Source of the DNA: Saccharomonospora sp. NB11
Lineage (GTDB): Bacteria; Actinomycetota; Actinomycetes; Mycobacteriales; Pseudonocardiaceae
DNA length: 64,000 nt
Direction of reading: 5' to 3'
Assembly: GCF_015910535.1 (NCBI RefSeq)
Contig: NZ_JACBJG010000001.1
Coordinates: 1 to 64,000 of the forward strand
Positions within the stretch are counted from its first letter, which is position 1, and the number at the start of each line of letters is the position of its first letter. Under the pieces are notes generated by a model that worked only from the letters and a program-made list of their open reading frames with translations, had not been told where the DNA came from and ran no database searches. The translations under genes were made by a program, and so were the position numbers. Shown here piece by piece: positions 56,200 through 64,000 of this stretch.

Positions 56200-56527
56200 G
56201 GGATGCTTGCCTTCCTGAGCGAGCAGACTGTGACACGGGTGACCGTGACACTGCGTGAACGCCTCCGATGGTATGCCACCCGGTCGGCCGTTTTACTCCG
56301 CGCCGCGGCGGGCAATGATTCAGGTGTCGTCGATGAGCGGGCGGTCGTGCCCGGGGTGCACTCGTCACGACGCTGTCGGTGTCCACGACTCGACGGGAGG
56401 CAACTGGCGGAAGTGAACGAGTAAGCAGGTCCGGCGGGAGCCGAGGGCAACGCAGTGACGAGATTCGCATCGGTAGTTCCGTCGCGAAGTCACCGCAAAC
56501 CGCGTCGACTCACCTACGCTGCGCCTG
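56200..56527. other. Divergent promoter region with a leaderless -10 at its end
   Basis: About 330 bp between the membrane protein and the lipid-kinase-like gene; short frames here have no family character. TACGCT at 56515-56520 lies exactly 7 nt before the GTG at 56528, a leaderless promoter. Confidence 0.5.
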
Positions 56528-57454
56528 GTGCGCGCTGTACTCGTCGTCAACCCTCAGGCAACCGCCACCACACCGGCTGGTCGCGACGTGCTGGCGCACG
56601 CTCTCGCCAGCCAGGTGAAGCTCGACGTGGTCGAGACCGACTACCGAGGGCATGCCATGACCGTGGCGCGTGCCGCCGCGGCCGACGACATCGACCTGGT
56701 GGTCGCGCACGGCGGTGACGGCACCGTCAACGAGGTCGTCAATGGCCTGCTCGCGGTAACGGACGGCAGGCCCGGCTCCTTCGACGAGATCCCGATGCTG
56801 GGCGTGGTGCCGGGTGGGTCGGCGAACGTGTTCGCGCGCGCCCTCGGCCTGCCTCGCGACCCCGTCGAGGCGACACACCATCTGCTGAACGCGCTGCGGC
56901 AGCGGCGCAGCAGGCAGGTGGGACTCGGCAGGGCGGACGGCCGCTGGTTCACGTTCAACGCCGGGATGGGCTGGGACGCGGACGTGGTCGCCGCGGTCGA
57001 CCAGCGACGCGGCAAGCGCGCGAGTCCGTCGCTGTACCTCCGTACGGCCGTGCGGTGCTACTTGCGGCCGCCGCAGGGGCATCCGGAGCTGACGGTGCAG
57101 GTGCCCGGCGAGGAACCGACCACGGTGCGCACGGCGTTCGTGTCGAACACCGACCCGTGGAGCTATCTCGGCCCCCGGCCCGTCCACCTCAACGACAACT
57201 GTTCGTTCGACACCGGCCTGGGCCTTTTCGCCCTCACCGGACTCGGTCTGCCCACGGTGTTGCGGCACGTTCGGCAGGCGTTGCGGAAACGTGGCGAGCA
57301 TCGCGGTCGGCGTCTGCTTCGTCACGACGATCTGTCGTTGGTCGGCATCACGGCGCCATCGCCGGTAAACTTGCAGGTCGACGGAGATCTGGTGGGTCAA
57401 CGCACTCACGTGGAGTTCGTCAGCGTGCCCCGAGCGCTCAAGGTTGCGGTGTGA
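56528..57454 (+). CDS. Diacylglycerol/sphingosine kinase-family protein
   Basis: A 308-residue soluble lipid-kinase-like protein (DAGK_cat fold, YegS/DgkB relatives). It has AVLVVNPQATATTPAGRD, the ATP-binding VVAHGGDGTVNEVVNGLL (about residues 57-75), MLGVVPGGSANVFARALGLPRDP and FNAGMGWDADVV. The C-terminal beta-sandwich ends with PVNLQVDGDLVGQRTHVEF. Expected to phosphorylate a lipid head group, perhaps diacylglycerol or a glycolipid precursor. Leaderless GTG. The M. tuberculosis gene just before whiB1 (Rv3218) is of the same family as I remember. Confidence 0.87.
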   Translation: MRAVLVVNPQATATTPAGRDVLAHALASQVKLDVVETDYRGHAMTVARAAAADDIDLVVAHGGDGTVNEVVNGLLAVTDGRPGSFDEIPMLGVVPGGSANVFARALGLPRDPVEATHHLLNALRQRRSRQVGLGRADGRWFTFNAGMGWDADVVAAVDQRRGKRASPSLYLRTAVRCYLRPPQGHPELTVQVPGEEPTTVRTAFVSNTDPWSYLGPRPVHLNDNCSFDTGLGLFALTGLGLPTVLRHVRQALRKRGEHRGRRLLRHDDLSLVGITAPSPVNLQVDGDLVGQRTHVEFVSVPRALKVAV

Positions 57455-57606
57455 GTCACCGTGGTCGGCGAGCAACAGCGACGTGATCGCTCGCGGCAAA
57501 GTCCGCGTTGCCACTCGGCGACGGGAACGGTCCGTTCACCGCACCGCTTTTCCGTCCCAGCGGCGACGAATGGACAAAGCCGCAGGTCAAGCGTGTAGCT
57601 GGGCCG

Positions 57607-57622
57607 GGTGAGCTGACTCACC
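57607..57622. promoter_or_regulatory. CRP-type site upstream of whiB1
   Basis: GGTGAGCTGACTCACC fits GTGA-N6-TCAC, the cAMP-receptor-protein motif; it lies about 120 bp upstream of whiB1. In M. tuberculosis the whiB1 promoter is controlled by the CRP homologue Rv3676, which supports function. Confidence 0.7.
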
Positions 57623-57743
57623 GATCGTCGCCGAACACTTGTCGAACCCGAGGGTTCGTGAAAGCATTCACAAGCACCCCAAAAACGACCGCCATGACGA
57701 CTGTGGCGCGGCACACCCGCGCCCGAATAAGGAGCTCGAAGAA

Positions 57744-57998
57744 ATGGACTGGCGCCACCGCGCGGCCTGCCGAGACGAGGACCCGGAACTGTTCTTCCCC
57801 GTGGGCACCAGCGGTCCCGCTCTGTCTCAGATCACTGCGGCGAAGGCTGTCTGCCACCGCTGCACCGTGGCTTCCGACTGCCTGGCCTGGGCTCTGGCCA
57901 GCGGCCAGGACGCCGGTGTCTGGGGCGGCATGAGCGAGGACGAGCGGCGCGCCCTCAAGCGTCGTCGCGCGCAGATCGGCACGCGCAGCAGCTTCTGA
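57744..57998 (+). CDS. whiB1: WhiB-family iron-sulfur regulator WhiB1
   Basis: An 84-residue redox/NO-responsive regulator. The four cluster-binding cysteines are Cys9, Cys37, Cys40 and Cys46 (AACRDEDPELFFPVG, VCHRCTVASDCLAWAL), followed by the GVWGG turn and the basic C-terminal SEDERRALKRRRAQIG. The sequence is WhiB1 in every diagnostic feature, including length. It binds a [4Fe-4S] cluster and pairs with region 4 of the primary sigma factor. AAGGAG stands 9 nt before the ATG; the 5' leader is long (up to about 290 bp) and contains a CRP-type site. Confidence 0.95.
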   Translation: MDWRHRAACRDEDPELFFPVGTSGPALSQITAAKAVCHRCTVASDCLAWALASGQDAGVWGGMSEDERRALKRRRAQIGTRSSF

Positions 57999-58041
57999 GC
58001 GAACCGCGTTTTCCTTTTGCCGAACGTCGGCGGCAAAAGAT

Positions 58042-58078
58042 TTGAGGGCCGGCACCCGTTTCGGGTGTCGGCCCTCAA
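58042..58078. terminator. Terminator between whiB1 and pdtaS
   Basis: TTGAGGGCCGGCACCC (58042-58057) pairs with 58063-58078 (one G-U) around GTTTC. It lies 44 nt past whiB1 between convergent genes. Confidence 0.85.
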
Positions 58079-58165
58079 GCGCGCGCACCCGTGATTCGCA
58101 ACCCGATTCCGATCCGACACTTCACCGACACGAGCCCGAGTTGACCGCTTTCGGCGTCCGCGCGT

Positions 58166-59701
58166 TCACGAACGTCGGCTGAGCGGAACCCGAATCGCAG
58201 CCTCGGTTCCCGTCCGTTTCCGGTCACCTTCGTCGCGACGCGCCACTCCCGCCGTGGTGTCGTCCTCACGAATTCCTCGCAGTGACAGCGTGCCCCGCAA
58301 CTCCGATTCGACGAGCGTGCGGGCGATCTGCAGCCCGAGACCGTTGGCTCGTTCGAGCGAGAATCCCGGCGGCAAGCCCTTGCCGTCGTCACGCACGAGA
58401 ACGTCCAGCCACCGCGCCGAGCGCTCCACCACGATGTCGACCCGACCGTGGCGTCCCCCGGAGAAGGCGTGGCCCACCGCGTTCTGCACGAGCTCGGCCA
58501 CGACCATGACCAGCGGCGTCGCCAGTTCGGCGGCCACGACCCCGAACGAGCCGGTCCGGCTCACGCGCACGTGCGCCTCCGCCGTGGCGACCTCACCCAC
58601 CATCGGCAGCACCTTGTCGAACAACGTGTCGAGATCGACCCGTTCGTCGACCGACATCGACAACGCCTCGTGCACCATCGCGATGGACGACACCCGTCGC
58701 ACCGACTCGGTCAGCGCCTGCTTGGCCTCGTCCGACTGCGTCCGCCGCGACTGGAGCCGCAACAACGCCGCCACCGTCTGGAGATTGTTCTTGACCCGGT
58801 GGTGGATCTCGCGGATCGTGGCGTCCTTCGACATCAGTGCCCGGTCGCGACGTTTCACCTCGGTCACGTCCCGCACCAACACCAACGCTCCGGCAGCGCG
58901 GCCCGCCGGCCGCAGCGGCAACGCACGGAACAGCACCACGGCACCGCGTCGGGACTCGACCTCCGTGCGGGTACCGGGCTTGCCGTTGATCGCGTCGAGG
59001 ATGCGGTGGGCCACGTCGGTGGCGTCGAACGGGTCGCGCACCAACGACCGCGTCAGCGGCACGAGCCTGGTGCCGATCAGATCCGACTCGTAGCCCATGC
59101 GGTGGTAGGCCGACTGCCCGTTGGGACTCGCGAACACCACGGTGCCGCTCTGGTCGACCCGCACCAGGCCGTCCCCGACCCGGGGACTCGTGTGCACGTC
59201 GGTCGCCGCTCCCGGGCTCGGGAACGTGCCGTCGGCGATCATCTGGCACAGATCGGCCGCACTGCCGAGGTAGGCGATCTCCAGCGGACTCGGCACCCTC
59301 GGTGTCGCGAGGTTCGTCTCCCGCGACAACACCGCGATGACGGAGTCACCGAGCCGGACCGGGATGGCCTCGCGTCGCATGGGCAGGTCGCGATACCAGT
59401 GCGGCTCCTCCTCGCGGCAGATCCGCCCCTCCCGCATGGCTCGACTCAGTTGGGGATGCTCCTCCGCGGTGAACCGGGCCCCCACGACGTCCTCGGGATG
59501 CGCGGTCGGAGCCGTCGTCGGGCGCACCTGGGACACGCACACGAAGGCGTCGGCGCCGTCCTCCACCGGGACCCACATCAGGAAGTCCGCGAACGACAGA
59601 TCGGCGAGGAGTTGCCACTCGGCCACCACGAGTTGCAGATGGTCGACGGACTCGCCGGGGAGTCCCGTGTGGTCGGCGAGCAGCTCAGCAAGGGTGGACA
59701 T
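58166..59701 (-). CDS. pdtaS: Cytosolic sensor histidine kinase PdtaS
   Basis: A 511-residue soluble kinase of the HisKA_2/HWE-like type. N-terminal GAF-like domain (residues 1-160), PAS domain (about 175-290, VRVDQSGTVVFASPNGQSAY), phospho-acceptor motif REIHHRVKNNLQTVAALLRL with His in the HRVKNNLQ box, and ATPase domain with VVAELVQNAVGHAF, VRDDGKGLPPGFSL and GLGLQIARTL. It normally signals to the ANTAR-domain RNA-binding regulator PdtaR, which is not in the window. MSTLAELLADHTGLPGE is the start shared by the family; the longer frame lacks an SD. Next to whiB1 as in mycobacteria. Confidence 0.92.
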   Translation of the reverse strand: MSTLAELLADHTGLPGESVDHLQLVVAEWQLLADLSFADFLMWVPVEDGADAFVCVSQVRPTTAPTAHPEDVVGARFTAEEHPQLSRAMREGRICREEEPHWYRDLPMRREAIPVRLGDSVIAVLSRETNLATPRVPSPLEIAYLGSAADLCQMIADGTFPSPGAATDVHTSPRVGDGLVRVDQSGTVVFASPNGQSAYHRMGYESDLIGTRLVPLTRSLVRDPFDATDVAHRILDAINGKPGTRTEVESRRGAVVLFRALPLRPAGRAAGALVLVRDVTEVKRRDRALMSKDATIREIHHRVKNNLQTVAALLRLQSRRTQSDEAKQALTESVRRVSSIAMVHEALSMSVDERVDLDTLFDKVLPMVGEVATAEAHVRVSRTGSFGVVAAELATPLVMVVAELVQNAVGHAFSGGRHGRVDIVVERSARWLDVLVRDDGKGLPPGFSLERANGLGLQIARTLVESELRGTLSLRGIREDDTTAGVARRDEGDRKRTGTEAAIRVPLSRRS

Positions 59702-59797
59702 GCCTCTCCCGGGAAACGTCGGCGGCGAAGGGGGTGACACGCGCGAAGCACCCCTCATGACACACTAAACGCGACGTCTGCAGGCAAGGAGTGATCA

Positions 59798-59872
59798 ATG
59801 TCGAAGCGAGCTCGCAAGCGGCGCGACCGCAAGAAGAACGGCGCCAACCACGGCAAGAAGCCGAACTCCTGA
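59798..59872 (+). CDS. Actinobacterial ribosomal protein bL37
   Basis: A 24-residue, very basic protein: MSKRARKRRDRKKNGANHG, then KKPNS. Size, Lys/Arg-rich start and the ANHGK(K/R)PN ending match bL37, the 24-residue extra subunit found in the large ribosomal subunit of mycobacteria. AAGGAG is 6 nt before the ATG, an ideal SD, and a branched hairpin follows the stop. It is too short for ordinary gene calling and would be missed. It is divergent from pdtaS. Confidence 0.88.
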   Translation: MSKRARKRRDRKKNGANHGKKPNS

Positions 59873-59882
59873 CGACGCGCCA

Positions 59883-59932
59883 CGCCCGGCGCTGGACCGA
59901 GTGAGCCGACTCACCTGTCCCGGCGCCGGGCG
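59883..59932. terminator. Branched hairpin after the bL37 gene
   Basis: CGCCCGGCGC (59883-59892) pairs with GCGCCGGGCG (59923-59932), enclosing an inner GTGAG/CTCAC stem (59901-59916 region). It lies between the convergent bL37 and ybaK stops. Confidence 0.7.
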
Positions 59933-59942
59933 AGCACCCACC

Positions 59943-60419
59943 TCACCCGGCGATGACCGCGACGGTGGCCGAGGTGAGAGAGATCAGGTCGTCCGGGGCG
60001 AGTTCGATCTCCAGCCCACGACGTCCGCCCGAACAGAACACAGTCTCGAAGCGACGGGCCGACTCGTCGACGACCACGGGAAGTCGGGTGCGCTGACCCA
60101 GCGGCGAGATGCCGCCCAGGACGTACCCCGTCGCGCGGGTGGCGGCGTCGGTGTCGGCCATCCTCGCCTTCTTGCCCCCCACCGCCGCGGCGAGCGCCTT
60201 GAGATTCAACTGGTTGGTGACGGGCACCACACCCACTGTGAGCTTGCCGTCCACCTCCGCCACCAACGTTTTGAAGACCCGCTCCTCGGCAACCCCGAGA
60301 GCGGCCGCAGCCTCCGAACCGTACGACGACTCCCTCGGGTCGTGCTCGTAGGTGTGGAGGACGTGCGAGACCTTGCGCTTGGTCAACAACGCGGTTGCGG
60401 GCGTTCCTTTTCCAGCCAC
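59943..60419 (-). CDS. ybaK: YbaK/EbsC Cys-tRNA(Pro) deacylase
   Basis: A 158-residue tRNA-editing protein that removes Cys mischarged onto tRNA-Pro. The family pattern is visible: [34 protein letters not shown] with the catalytic Lys, [48 protein letters not shown] and the C-terminal [14 protein letters not shown]. The GTG at 60419 lies 8 nt after TACGAT on the minus strand, so leaderless or near-leaderless initiation is likely. The promoter is back to back with that of sigR. Confidence 0.9.
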   Translation of the reverse strand: MAGKGTPATALLTKRKVSHVLHTYEHDPRESSYGSEAAAALGVAEERVFKTLVAEVDGKLTVGVVPVTNQLNLKALAAAVGGKKARMADTDAATRATGYVLGGISPLGQRTRLPVVVDESARRFETVFCSGGRRGLEIELAPDDLISLTSATVAVIAG

Positions 60420-60457
60420 GGCGCTGGATCGTAGTCGGGAACGCCGAACGGCTCCCG

Positions 60458-60484
60458 GGAATAACTCCGCCGGAGCCCTCGTTG
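60458..60484 (+). promoter_or_regulatory. SigmaR-type (thiol-stress) promoter of sigR
   Basis: GGAAT (60458-60462), an 18-bp spacer and GTTG (60481-60484) match the SigR/SigH consensus GGAAT-N18-GTT exactly. It lies about 130 bp upstream of the sigR start, so sigR-rsrA should be autoregulated, as in Streptomyces and mycobacteria. Confidence 0.82.
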
Positions 60485-60615
60485 CACACGACGTGCCGAC
60501 AACGCTGACCACGCCAACGAGCCGCCCCCGGGTCGTCACAGCGAACCTGGACGACATCCGGCCGGTTCGAGACACCTCGCGCCGTCAGCCCGGCGCACAT
60601 CGGAAAGGGAACGGT

Positions 60616-61266
60616 TTGCCGAGCACGCAGAGCCCTGTCGACGTGCCCACGTCGACGACGGAGCCCCGCACGGACGCCGAACGAGAGCTGGTCGAACGCT
60701 TCGAGCGCGACGCCATGCCGCTGGTCGACCAGCTGTACTCGGCGGCCATGCGCATGACGAGGAACCCCGCGGACGCCGAGGATCTGGTCCAGGAGACCTA
60801 CCTCAAGGCGTACGCCGCGTTCGCCTCGTTCAAGCAGGGCACCAACCTGAAGGCGTGGATGTATCGCATCCTCACCAACACCTACATCAACGGGTACCGC
60901 AAGCGGCAGCGGCAACCCCTGCAGCAACCCACGGACGAGATCACGGACTGGCAGCTCGCCCAGGCCGAGAGCCACACGTCGAAGGGCTTGCGTTCGGCCG
61001 AGGTCGAAGCGATGGACAAGCTGCCCGACACCGACGTCAAGGCGGCGTTGCAGCAGCTTCCGGAGGACTTCCGGCTCGCGGTGTACCTTGCCGACGTCGA
61101 AGGCTTCGCGTACAAAGAGATCGCCGAGATCATGAACACCCCCATCGGCACGGTGATGTCGCGCTTGCACCGTGGCCGTGGCCAGCTGCGGAACCTGCTT
61201 GCCGACGTCGCCAGGGAACGGGGTTTCATCCGCTCCGGGCAGCAGCGGGAGGTGGCGCGTCGATGA
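60616..61266 (+). CDS. sigR: ECF sigma factor SigR/SigH (oxidative and thiol stress)
   Basis: A 216-residue group-4 sigma factor. Region 2 is [20 protein letters not shown] and [19 protein letters not shown], then [20 protein letters not shown]; region 4 is [20 protein letters not shown] and [20 protein letters not shown]. Both are diagnostic for the SigR/SigH group. I set TTG 60616 because GGAAAGGGAAC stands 5 nt upstream; the frame is open further upstream, so a longer isoform like Streptomyces sigma-R' cannot be excluded. Its stop overlaps the rsrA start (ATGA), and its own promoter consensus is found upstream. Confidence 0.93.
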   Translation: MPSTQSPVDVPTSTTEPRTDAERELVERFERDAMPLVDQLYSAAMRMTRNPADAEDLVQETYLKAYAAFASFKQGTNLKAWMYRILTNTYINGYRKRQRQPLQQPTDEITDWQLAQAESHTSKGLRSAEVEAMDKLPDTDVKAALQQLPEDFRLAVYLADVEGFAYKEIAEIMNTPIGTVMSRLHRGRGQLRNLLADVARERGFIRSGQQREVARR

Positions 61267-61598
61267 CCGTCCGCGACGAGTCGAACGAGACCGGGCACGT
61301 CAATTGCGACGACGCCCTGGCAGAGATCTACCTGCTGCTCGACAAGGAGTGCACGCCGGAACGCGACGCCCAGTTGCGCCGGCACATCGAGGACTGCCCT
61401 CCGTGCCTTGAGGAGTACGGCATCGACGAGCAGATCAAGCAGCTCCTCGCACGCAAGTGCGGAGGCGAGCACGCTCCGGCCGAGCTGAAGAACCGCCTCA
61501 AGGCGTCGATCCGGAACAAGGTCGCCGAACGGTCCCGGGTGACAGCCTCGGAGACCGACGCGGTGATGGAGCGCACGACGCAACGCACCTCGGACTGA
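61263..61598 (+). CDS. rsrA: Zinc-binding anti-sigma factor RsrA/RshA
   Basis: A 111-residue ZAS-family anti-sigma factor. Cys15 ([16 protein letters not shown]), then the His-x3-Cys-x2-Cys core HIEDCPPC (His41, Cys45, Cys48), give the zinc and redox-switch ligands; Cys30 and Cys66 are additional. On thiol oxidation it should release SigR. The 4-bp overlap with sigR ensures coupled synthesis. The extended C-terminal tail of about 40 residues ([17 protein letters not shown]) is longer and more variable than the core. Confidence 0.92.
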   Translation: MTVRDESNETGHVNCDDALAEIYLLLDKECTPERDAQLRRHIEDCPPCLEEYGIDEQIKQLLARKCGGEHAPAELKNRLKASIRNKVAERSRVTASETDAVMERTTQRTSD

Positions 61599-61649
61599 CA
61601 CCCGCCGTCCCCAGCGCGGGCGGAGAAGTGAACCTCGACGCGGCCGGCC

Positions 61650-62264
61650 TCACGCGACGAGCGGCCGCAGGACGCGGCCGAGCCATTCCGACGCCGCGCG
61701 GGACACCGCGTCGAGGTCGGCCTTGAGGCTGTGGTCCCCCGCGACGGTCACGATCTCGTGGTGAGGGCCCGGCTGCGGGCGGCCGAAGGGATCACGCTCG
61801 CCCTGCACGACCAGCGTGGGAACCTCGACCGCGTCGAGTTCGGCCTGCCTGCTCTTCTCGGGTCTGCCCGGCGGATGCTCGGGGAACGCGAGGCAGAGCA
61901 CGGCGTCGGCCCCTCCCGCTCCCGCCGTCCGGCAGGCGACCCGCGCGCCGGAGGACCGGCCGCCGAACACGAGCGGCAGCCCTTCGAACGTCGTTTCCGC
62001 GAGGTGAGCGGCCACGGCGAGCCAGGCGGCGTCGAGCTGTTTCGCGGGTGCGGGCGCCTTCCGCCCGGCCACCCGGTACGGCTGCTCGACCAGCGCGACG
62101 TGCACGTCCACCGCGCGGGCCGCGCGCGCGACGGCCACCAGGTCGGGCGCATCGATACCGCCTCCGGCGCCGTGCCCGAGCAGCAACGCGGCCACCCCCT
62201 GGTCGGCGGAGTGCAGCGAGACCCGGGCGGGCCCGTGGGGCGTGGGAATCTCGGTGGCCGTCAT
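61650..62264 (-). CDS. Alpha/beta hydrolase of the dienelactone-hydrolase/KANL3-Tex30 type
   Basis: A 204-residue hydrolase. The oxyanion region LLLGHGAGGGIDAPDL (residues 27-42), nucleophile elbow VFGGRSSGARVAC (Ser in GRSSG), acid in VQGERDPFGRP and His in VAGDHSLKADLDAV fit the alpha/beta-hydrolase triad. Members of this group are widespread and uncharacterised. Its ATG overlaps the stop of the SRAP-domain gene (ATGA), so the two are co-translated; a link to DNA repair is only contextual. Confidence 0.82.
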   Translation of the reverse strand: MTATEIPTPHGPARVSLHSADQGVAALLLGHGAGGGIDAPDLVAVARAARAVDVHVALVEQPYRVAGRKAPAPAKQLDAAWLAVAAHLAETTFEGLPLVFGGRSSGARVACRTAGAGGADAVLCLAFPEHPPGRPEKSRQAELDAVEVPTLVVQGERDPFGRPQPGPHHEIVTVAGDHSLKADLDAVSRAASEWLGRVLRPLVA

Positions 62265-63055
62265 GACGGGTTCGGCAGCTCGAACAACGCGGCGTCGAGG
62301 TCGGTGGCGTCGGGTTCCACCCGCTCGATCAGCTCCGGACCGTTGTTGCGGACGTTGTTGACCTTCGTCGAGATCGGCCGCAGCTCCAGTTCGTCGAGCC
62401 AGTCACGATCGGGCGGAGTGAGCAAGTCCGTGGCGTCGGTGCGTGACGGATCGAGCCAGTCCGCCCACCGCTGCACCGGCAGCACGAGCGGCATCCGGTG
62501 GTGGATCTCCGCGAGCTGTCCCACGGCTTCGGTGGTGAGCGCCGAGAACGTGACGAGCGGGCGCGCGTCCGGCTCGGCGTTCGGGTCACGCCACGTCTCC
62601 CACAGTCCCGCGAAGGCAAGCGAGGACGAGTCCTTCGTCGTCATGTAGTACGGCTCCTTGGCGGCCTTCCGCCCCGCGCCGCCGTCGACGGCCTTCCACT
62701 CGAACCAGCCGTCGGCCGGCACGAGGCAGCGTCGCCGGGACAGCGCCTTCCGGAACGCGGGCTTCTCCGTCGCCGTCTCCGCCCGGGTGTTGATCATCCG
62801 GTTGCCCACCGAAGGGTCCTTCGCCCAGAACGGGACGAGACCCCACCGCATCATCCGGAGGCTCCGCACCGGCGGCTCGTCCTCCAGCACCGTGCCGTCG
62901 GCGTCCCGCGGATGGCGTTCGACGACCGTGGGCACGTGTTTGGTGGGAGCGACGTTGTAGTCGGCACCACCGGCCTTGCCCTCGGTGCCGTCCACCGCGT
63001 CGAACTCCCGCATCAGCGTGGCGGGGTCCTTGGTGGCGGCGTAACGGCCACACAT
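62261..63055 (-). CDS. SRAP/HMCES-type abasic-site-crosslinking protein (YedK)
   Basis: A 264-residue SOS-response-associated peptidase-like protein. It begins MCGRY, with Cys2 becoming the processed catalytic N-terminal residue that forms a thiazolidine with abasic sites in ssDNA. Other conserved parts are YNVAPTKHVPTVV (Asn), MRWGLVPFWAKD, INTRAETATEKPAFRKAL, RRCLVPADGWFEWK (Glu) and EIHHRMPLVL (active-site His). The start at 63055 is required by the N-terminal Cys chemistry; GGGAGG is upstream. It resembles Rv3226c. It protects abasic sites during replication. Confidence 0.92.
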   Translation of the reverse strand: MCGRYAATKDPATLMREFDAVDGTEGKAGGADYNVAPTKHVPTVVERHPRDADGTVLEDEPPVRSLRMMRWGLVPFWAKDPSVGNRMINTRAETATEKPAFRKALSRRRCLVPADGWFEWKAVDGGAGRKAAKEPYYMTTKDSSSLAFAGLWETWRDPNAEPDARPLVTFSALTTEAVGQLAEIHHRMPLVLPVQRWADWLDPSRTDATDLLTPPDRDWLDELELRPISTKVNNVRNNGPELIERVEPDATDLDAALFELPNPS

Positions 63056-63189
63056 CGGAATCGGCCTCCCTCTCACCACTGACTCTCGGCCCTGCTCGGG
63101 TCCCCGCTCGCCATCGTGGCACGGTTGCCCGGCCGTGGCGAACGCCGTGAGGGATCATGGTGGGACGACGAACGACGGGCACGAGAGAG

Positions 63190-64000
63190 TGGGTGGCAGC
63201 GGCTTGGCCGGTAGGGACTGGCGCAGACTCGACGAGAGCGACGTCCGGGTGCGCCCCGGGAAGGGCTCACGACCGCGCAGCAAGCGCCGCCCCGCGCACG
63301 CCGACGCCGTCGCGGCCATGGTGGTGGCTGTCGACCGAGGCCGGTGGCGGTGCGCGGTCGACGGTGCTCCGGACCGCGTCGTCACCGCCATGCGCGCGCG
63401 GGAACTCGGGCGCACCCCCATCGTGGTGGGCGACCGGGTGCAGTTGGTGGGGGACGTCAGTGGCAGGCCGGACACGCTCGCCCGCATCGTGCGGGTGGCC
63501 GAACGTGACAGCGTGCTGCGTCGCACCGCCGACGACACCGACCCGTACGAGCGCGTGGTGGTCGCCAACGCCGAACAACTGCTCATCGTGACCTCGCTGG
63601 CCGATCCGGCACCGCGAACCGGCTTCATCGACCGGTGTCTCGTCGCCTGTTACACGGGCGGGCTCGAACCCGTGCTGTGTCTGACGAAGGCGGATCTCGC
63701 CCCACCCGACGACCTGCTCGCCTACTACGCGGACCTCAAGGTCCCGGCCGTGGTCACGCGCTACGACGGTGACGTCTCCGAGGTCTCCGACCTGCTGCGC
63801 GACCGCGTGTCCGCGCTGGTCGGTCACTCCGGGGTCGGGAAGTCGACCCTGGTCAATCGCGTCGTGCCCGACGCCGACCTCGCCACGGGAGAAGTCAGTG
63901 CCGTCGGCAAGGGCAGGCACACGTCCGTGAGCGCGGTCGCCCTCCCCCTGCCCGACGGCGGCTGGGTCGTCGACACGCCGGGAGTGCGCTCGTTCGGCCT
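63190..64000 (+). CDS. rsgA: Ribosome small-subunit-dependent GTPase A (partial)
   Basis: The first about 270 residues of a circularly permuted GTPase that helps 30S maturation; the window ends inside the gene. An OB-fold domain (VRVRPGKGSRPRSKRRP, then VVAVDRGRWRCAVDGAP) is followed by the permuted G motifs: LCLTKADL (G4) first, then VGHSGVGKSTLVNRV (G1) and VVDTPGVRSFGL (G3) at the window edge. The C-terminal zinc finger lies outside. GTG 63190 is a guess; TTG 63205 would give MAGRDWRRL. In M. tuberculosis rsgA (Rv3228) is preceded by aroA, which is absent here. Confidence 0.9.

Overview
The window is about 64 kb of high-GC DNA with dense, mostly bacterial-type operons. WhiB1, PdtaS, SigR/RsrA, Kgd (the fused 2-oxoglutarate decarboxylase/SucA), acyl-CoA carboxylase AccA1/AccD1, FadA/FadB, ribosomal protein bL37 and many leaderless genes mark it as an actinomycete. 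Protein style and gene order suggest Pseudonocardiaceae, perhaps Saccharomonospora or a close relative; the genus is inference. No tRNA, rRNA, CRISPR array, insertion sequence or intact prophage was seen. The first ~150 bases carry a near-exact sequencing-library transposon end and look like a contig-edge artefact.

Layout. (1) 0.2-3.1 kb: glcD-like FAD oxidase and ilvX-like ThDP enzyme. (2) 3.17-3.56 kb: a 21-bp-periodic repeat array that reverses orientation in its middle. (3) 3.6-11 kb: fatty-acid oxidation: fadA-fadB on the minus strand, a regulator with two fused TetR units, and a pair of acyl-CoA dehydrogenases (FadE24/FadE23 type) behind an 18-bp perfect palindrome. (4) 11-20.3 kb: gene fragments, an inositol-phosphatase-family gene, a CPBP protease/histidine kinase/response regulator operon, a sodium:solute symporter with a tiny partner, a PhyH-type dioxygenase, a second copy of the 21-bp array, and an oxidoreductase/TetR pair sharing twin operators. 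(5) 20.4-25.7 kb: DHA2-type efflux pump, cysteine desulfurase, LLM flavin enzyme with its FMN reductase, GNAT. (6) 25.7-32.2 kb: leucine-type acyl-CoA catabolism (accD1-accA1-fadE) and a TetR regulator whose operator-like motif occurs both at its own promoter and twice at the accD1 promoter. (7) 32.2-44.2 kb: small hypothetical gene, aldo/keto reductase with an upstream decayed quinone oxidoreductase, ABC transporter operon ending in a 1246-residue fused heterodimeric exporter, and kgd. (8) 44.3-48.3 kb: copper operon csoR-copZ-(HVHP protein)-copA. (9) 48.4-54.4 kb: secreted subtilase, BpsA-like polyamine enzyme, membrane protein, malic enzyme, RmlC-like epimerase. (10) 54.6-64 kb: a block resembling M. 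tuberculosis Rv3214-Rv3228: phosphoglycerate-mutase-like protein lacking its second catalytic His, GNAT, membrane protein, diacylglycerol-kinase family, whiB1, pdtaS, bL37, ybaK, sigR-rsrA, hydrolase, HMCES-type SRAP protein and rsgA (cut by the window end).

The most unusual content is non-coding: two related 21-bp-period arrays (one with an inverted layout) and a set of well-defined operators and leaderless promoters that tie regulators to neighbouring catabolic genes. All functional calls rest on reading the sequence and on remembered family features; no database search was run.
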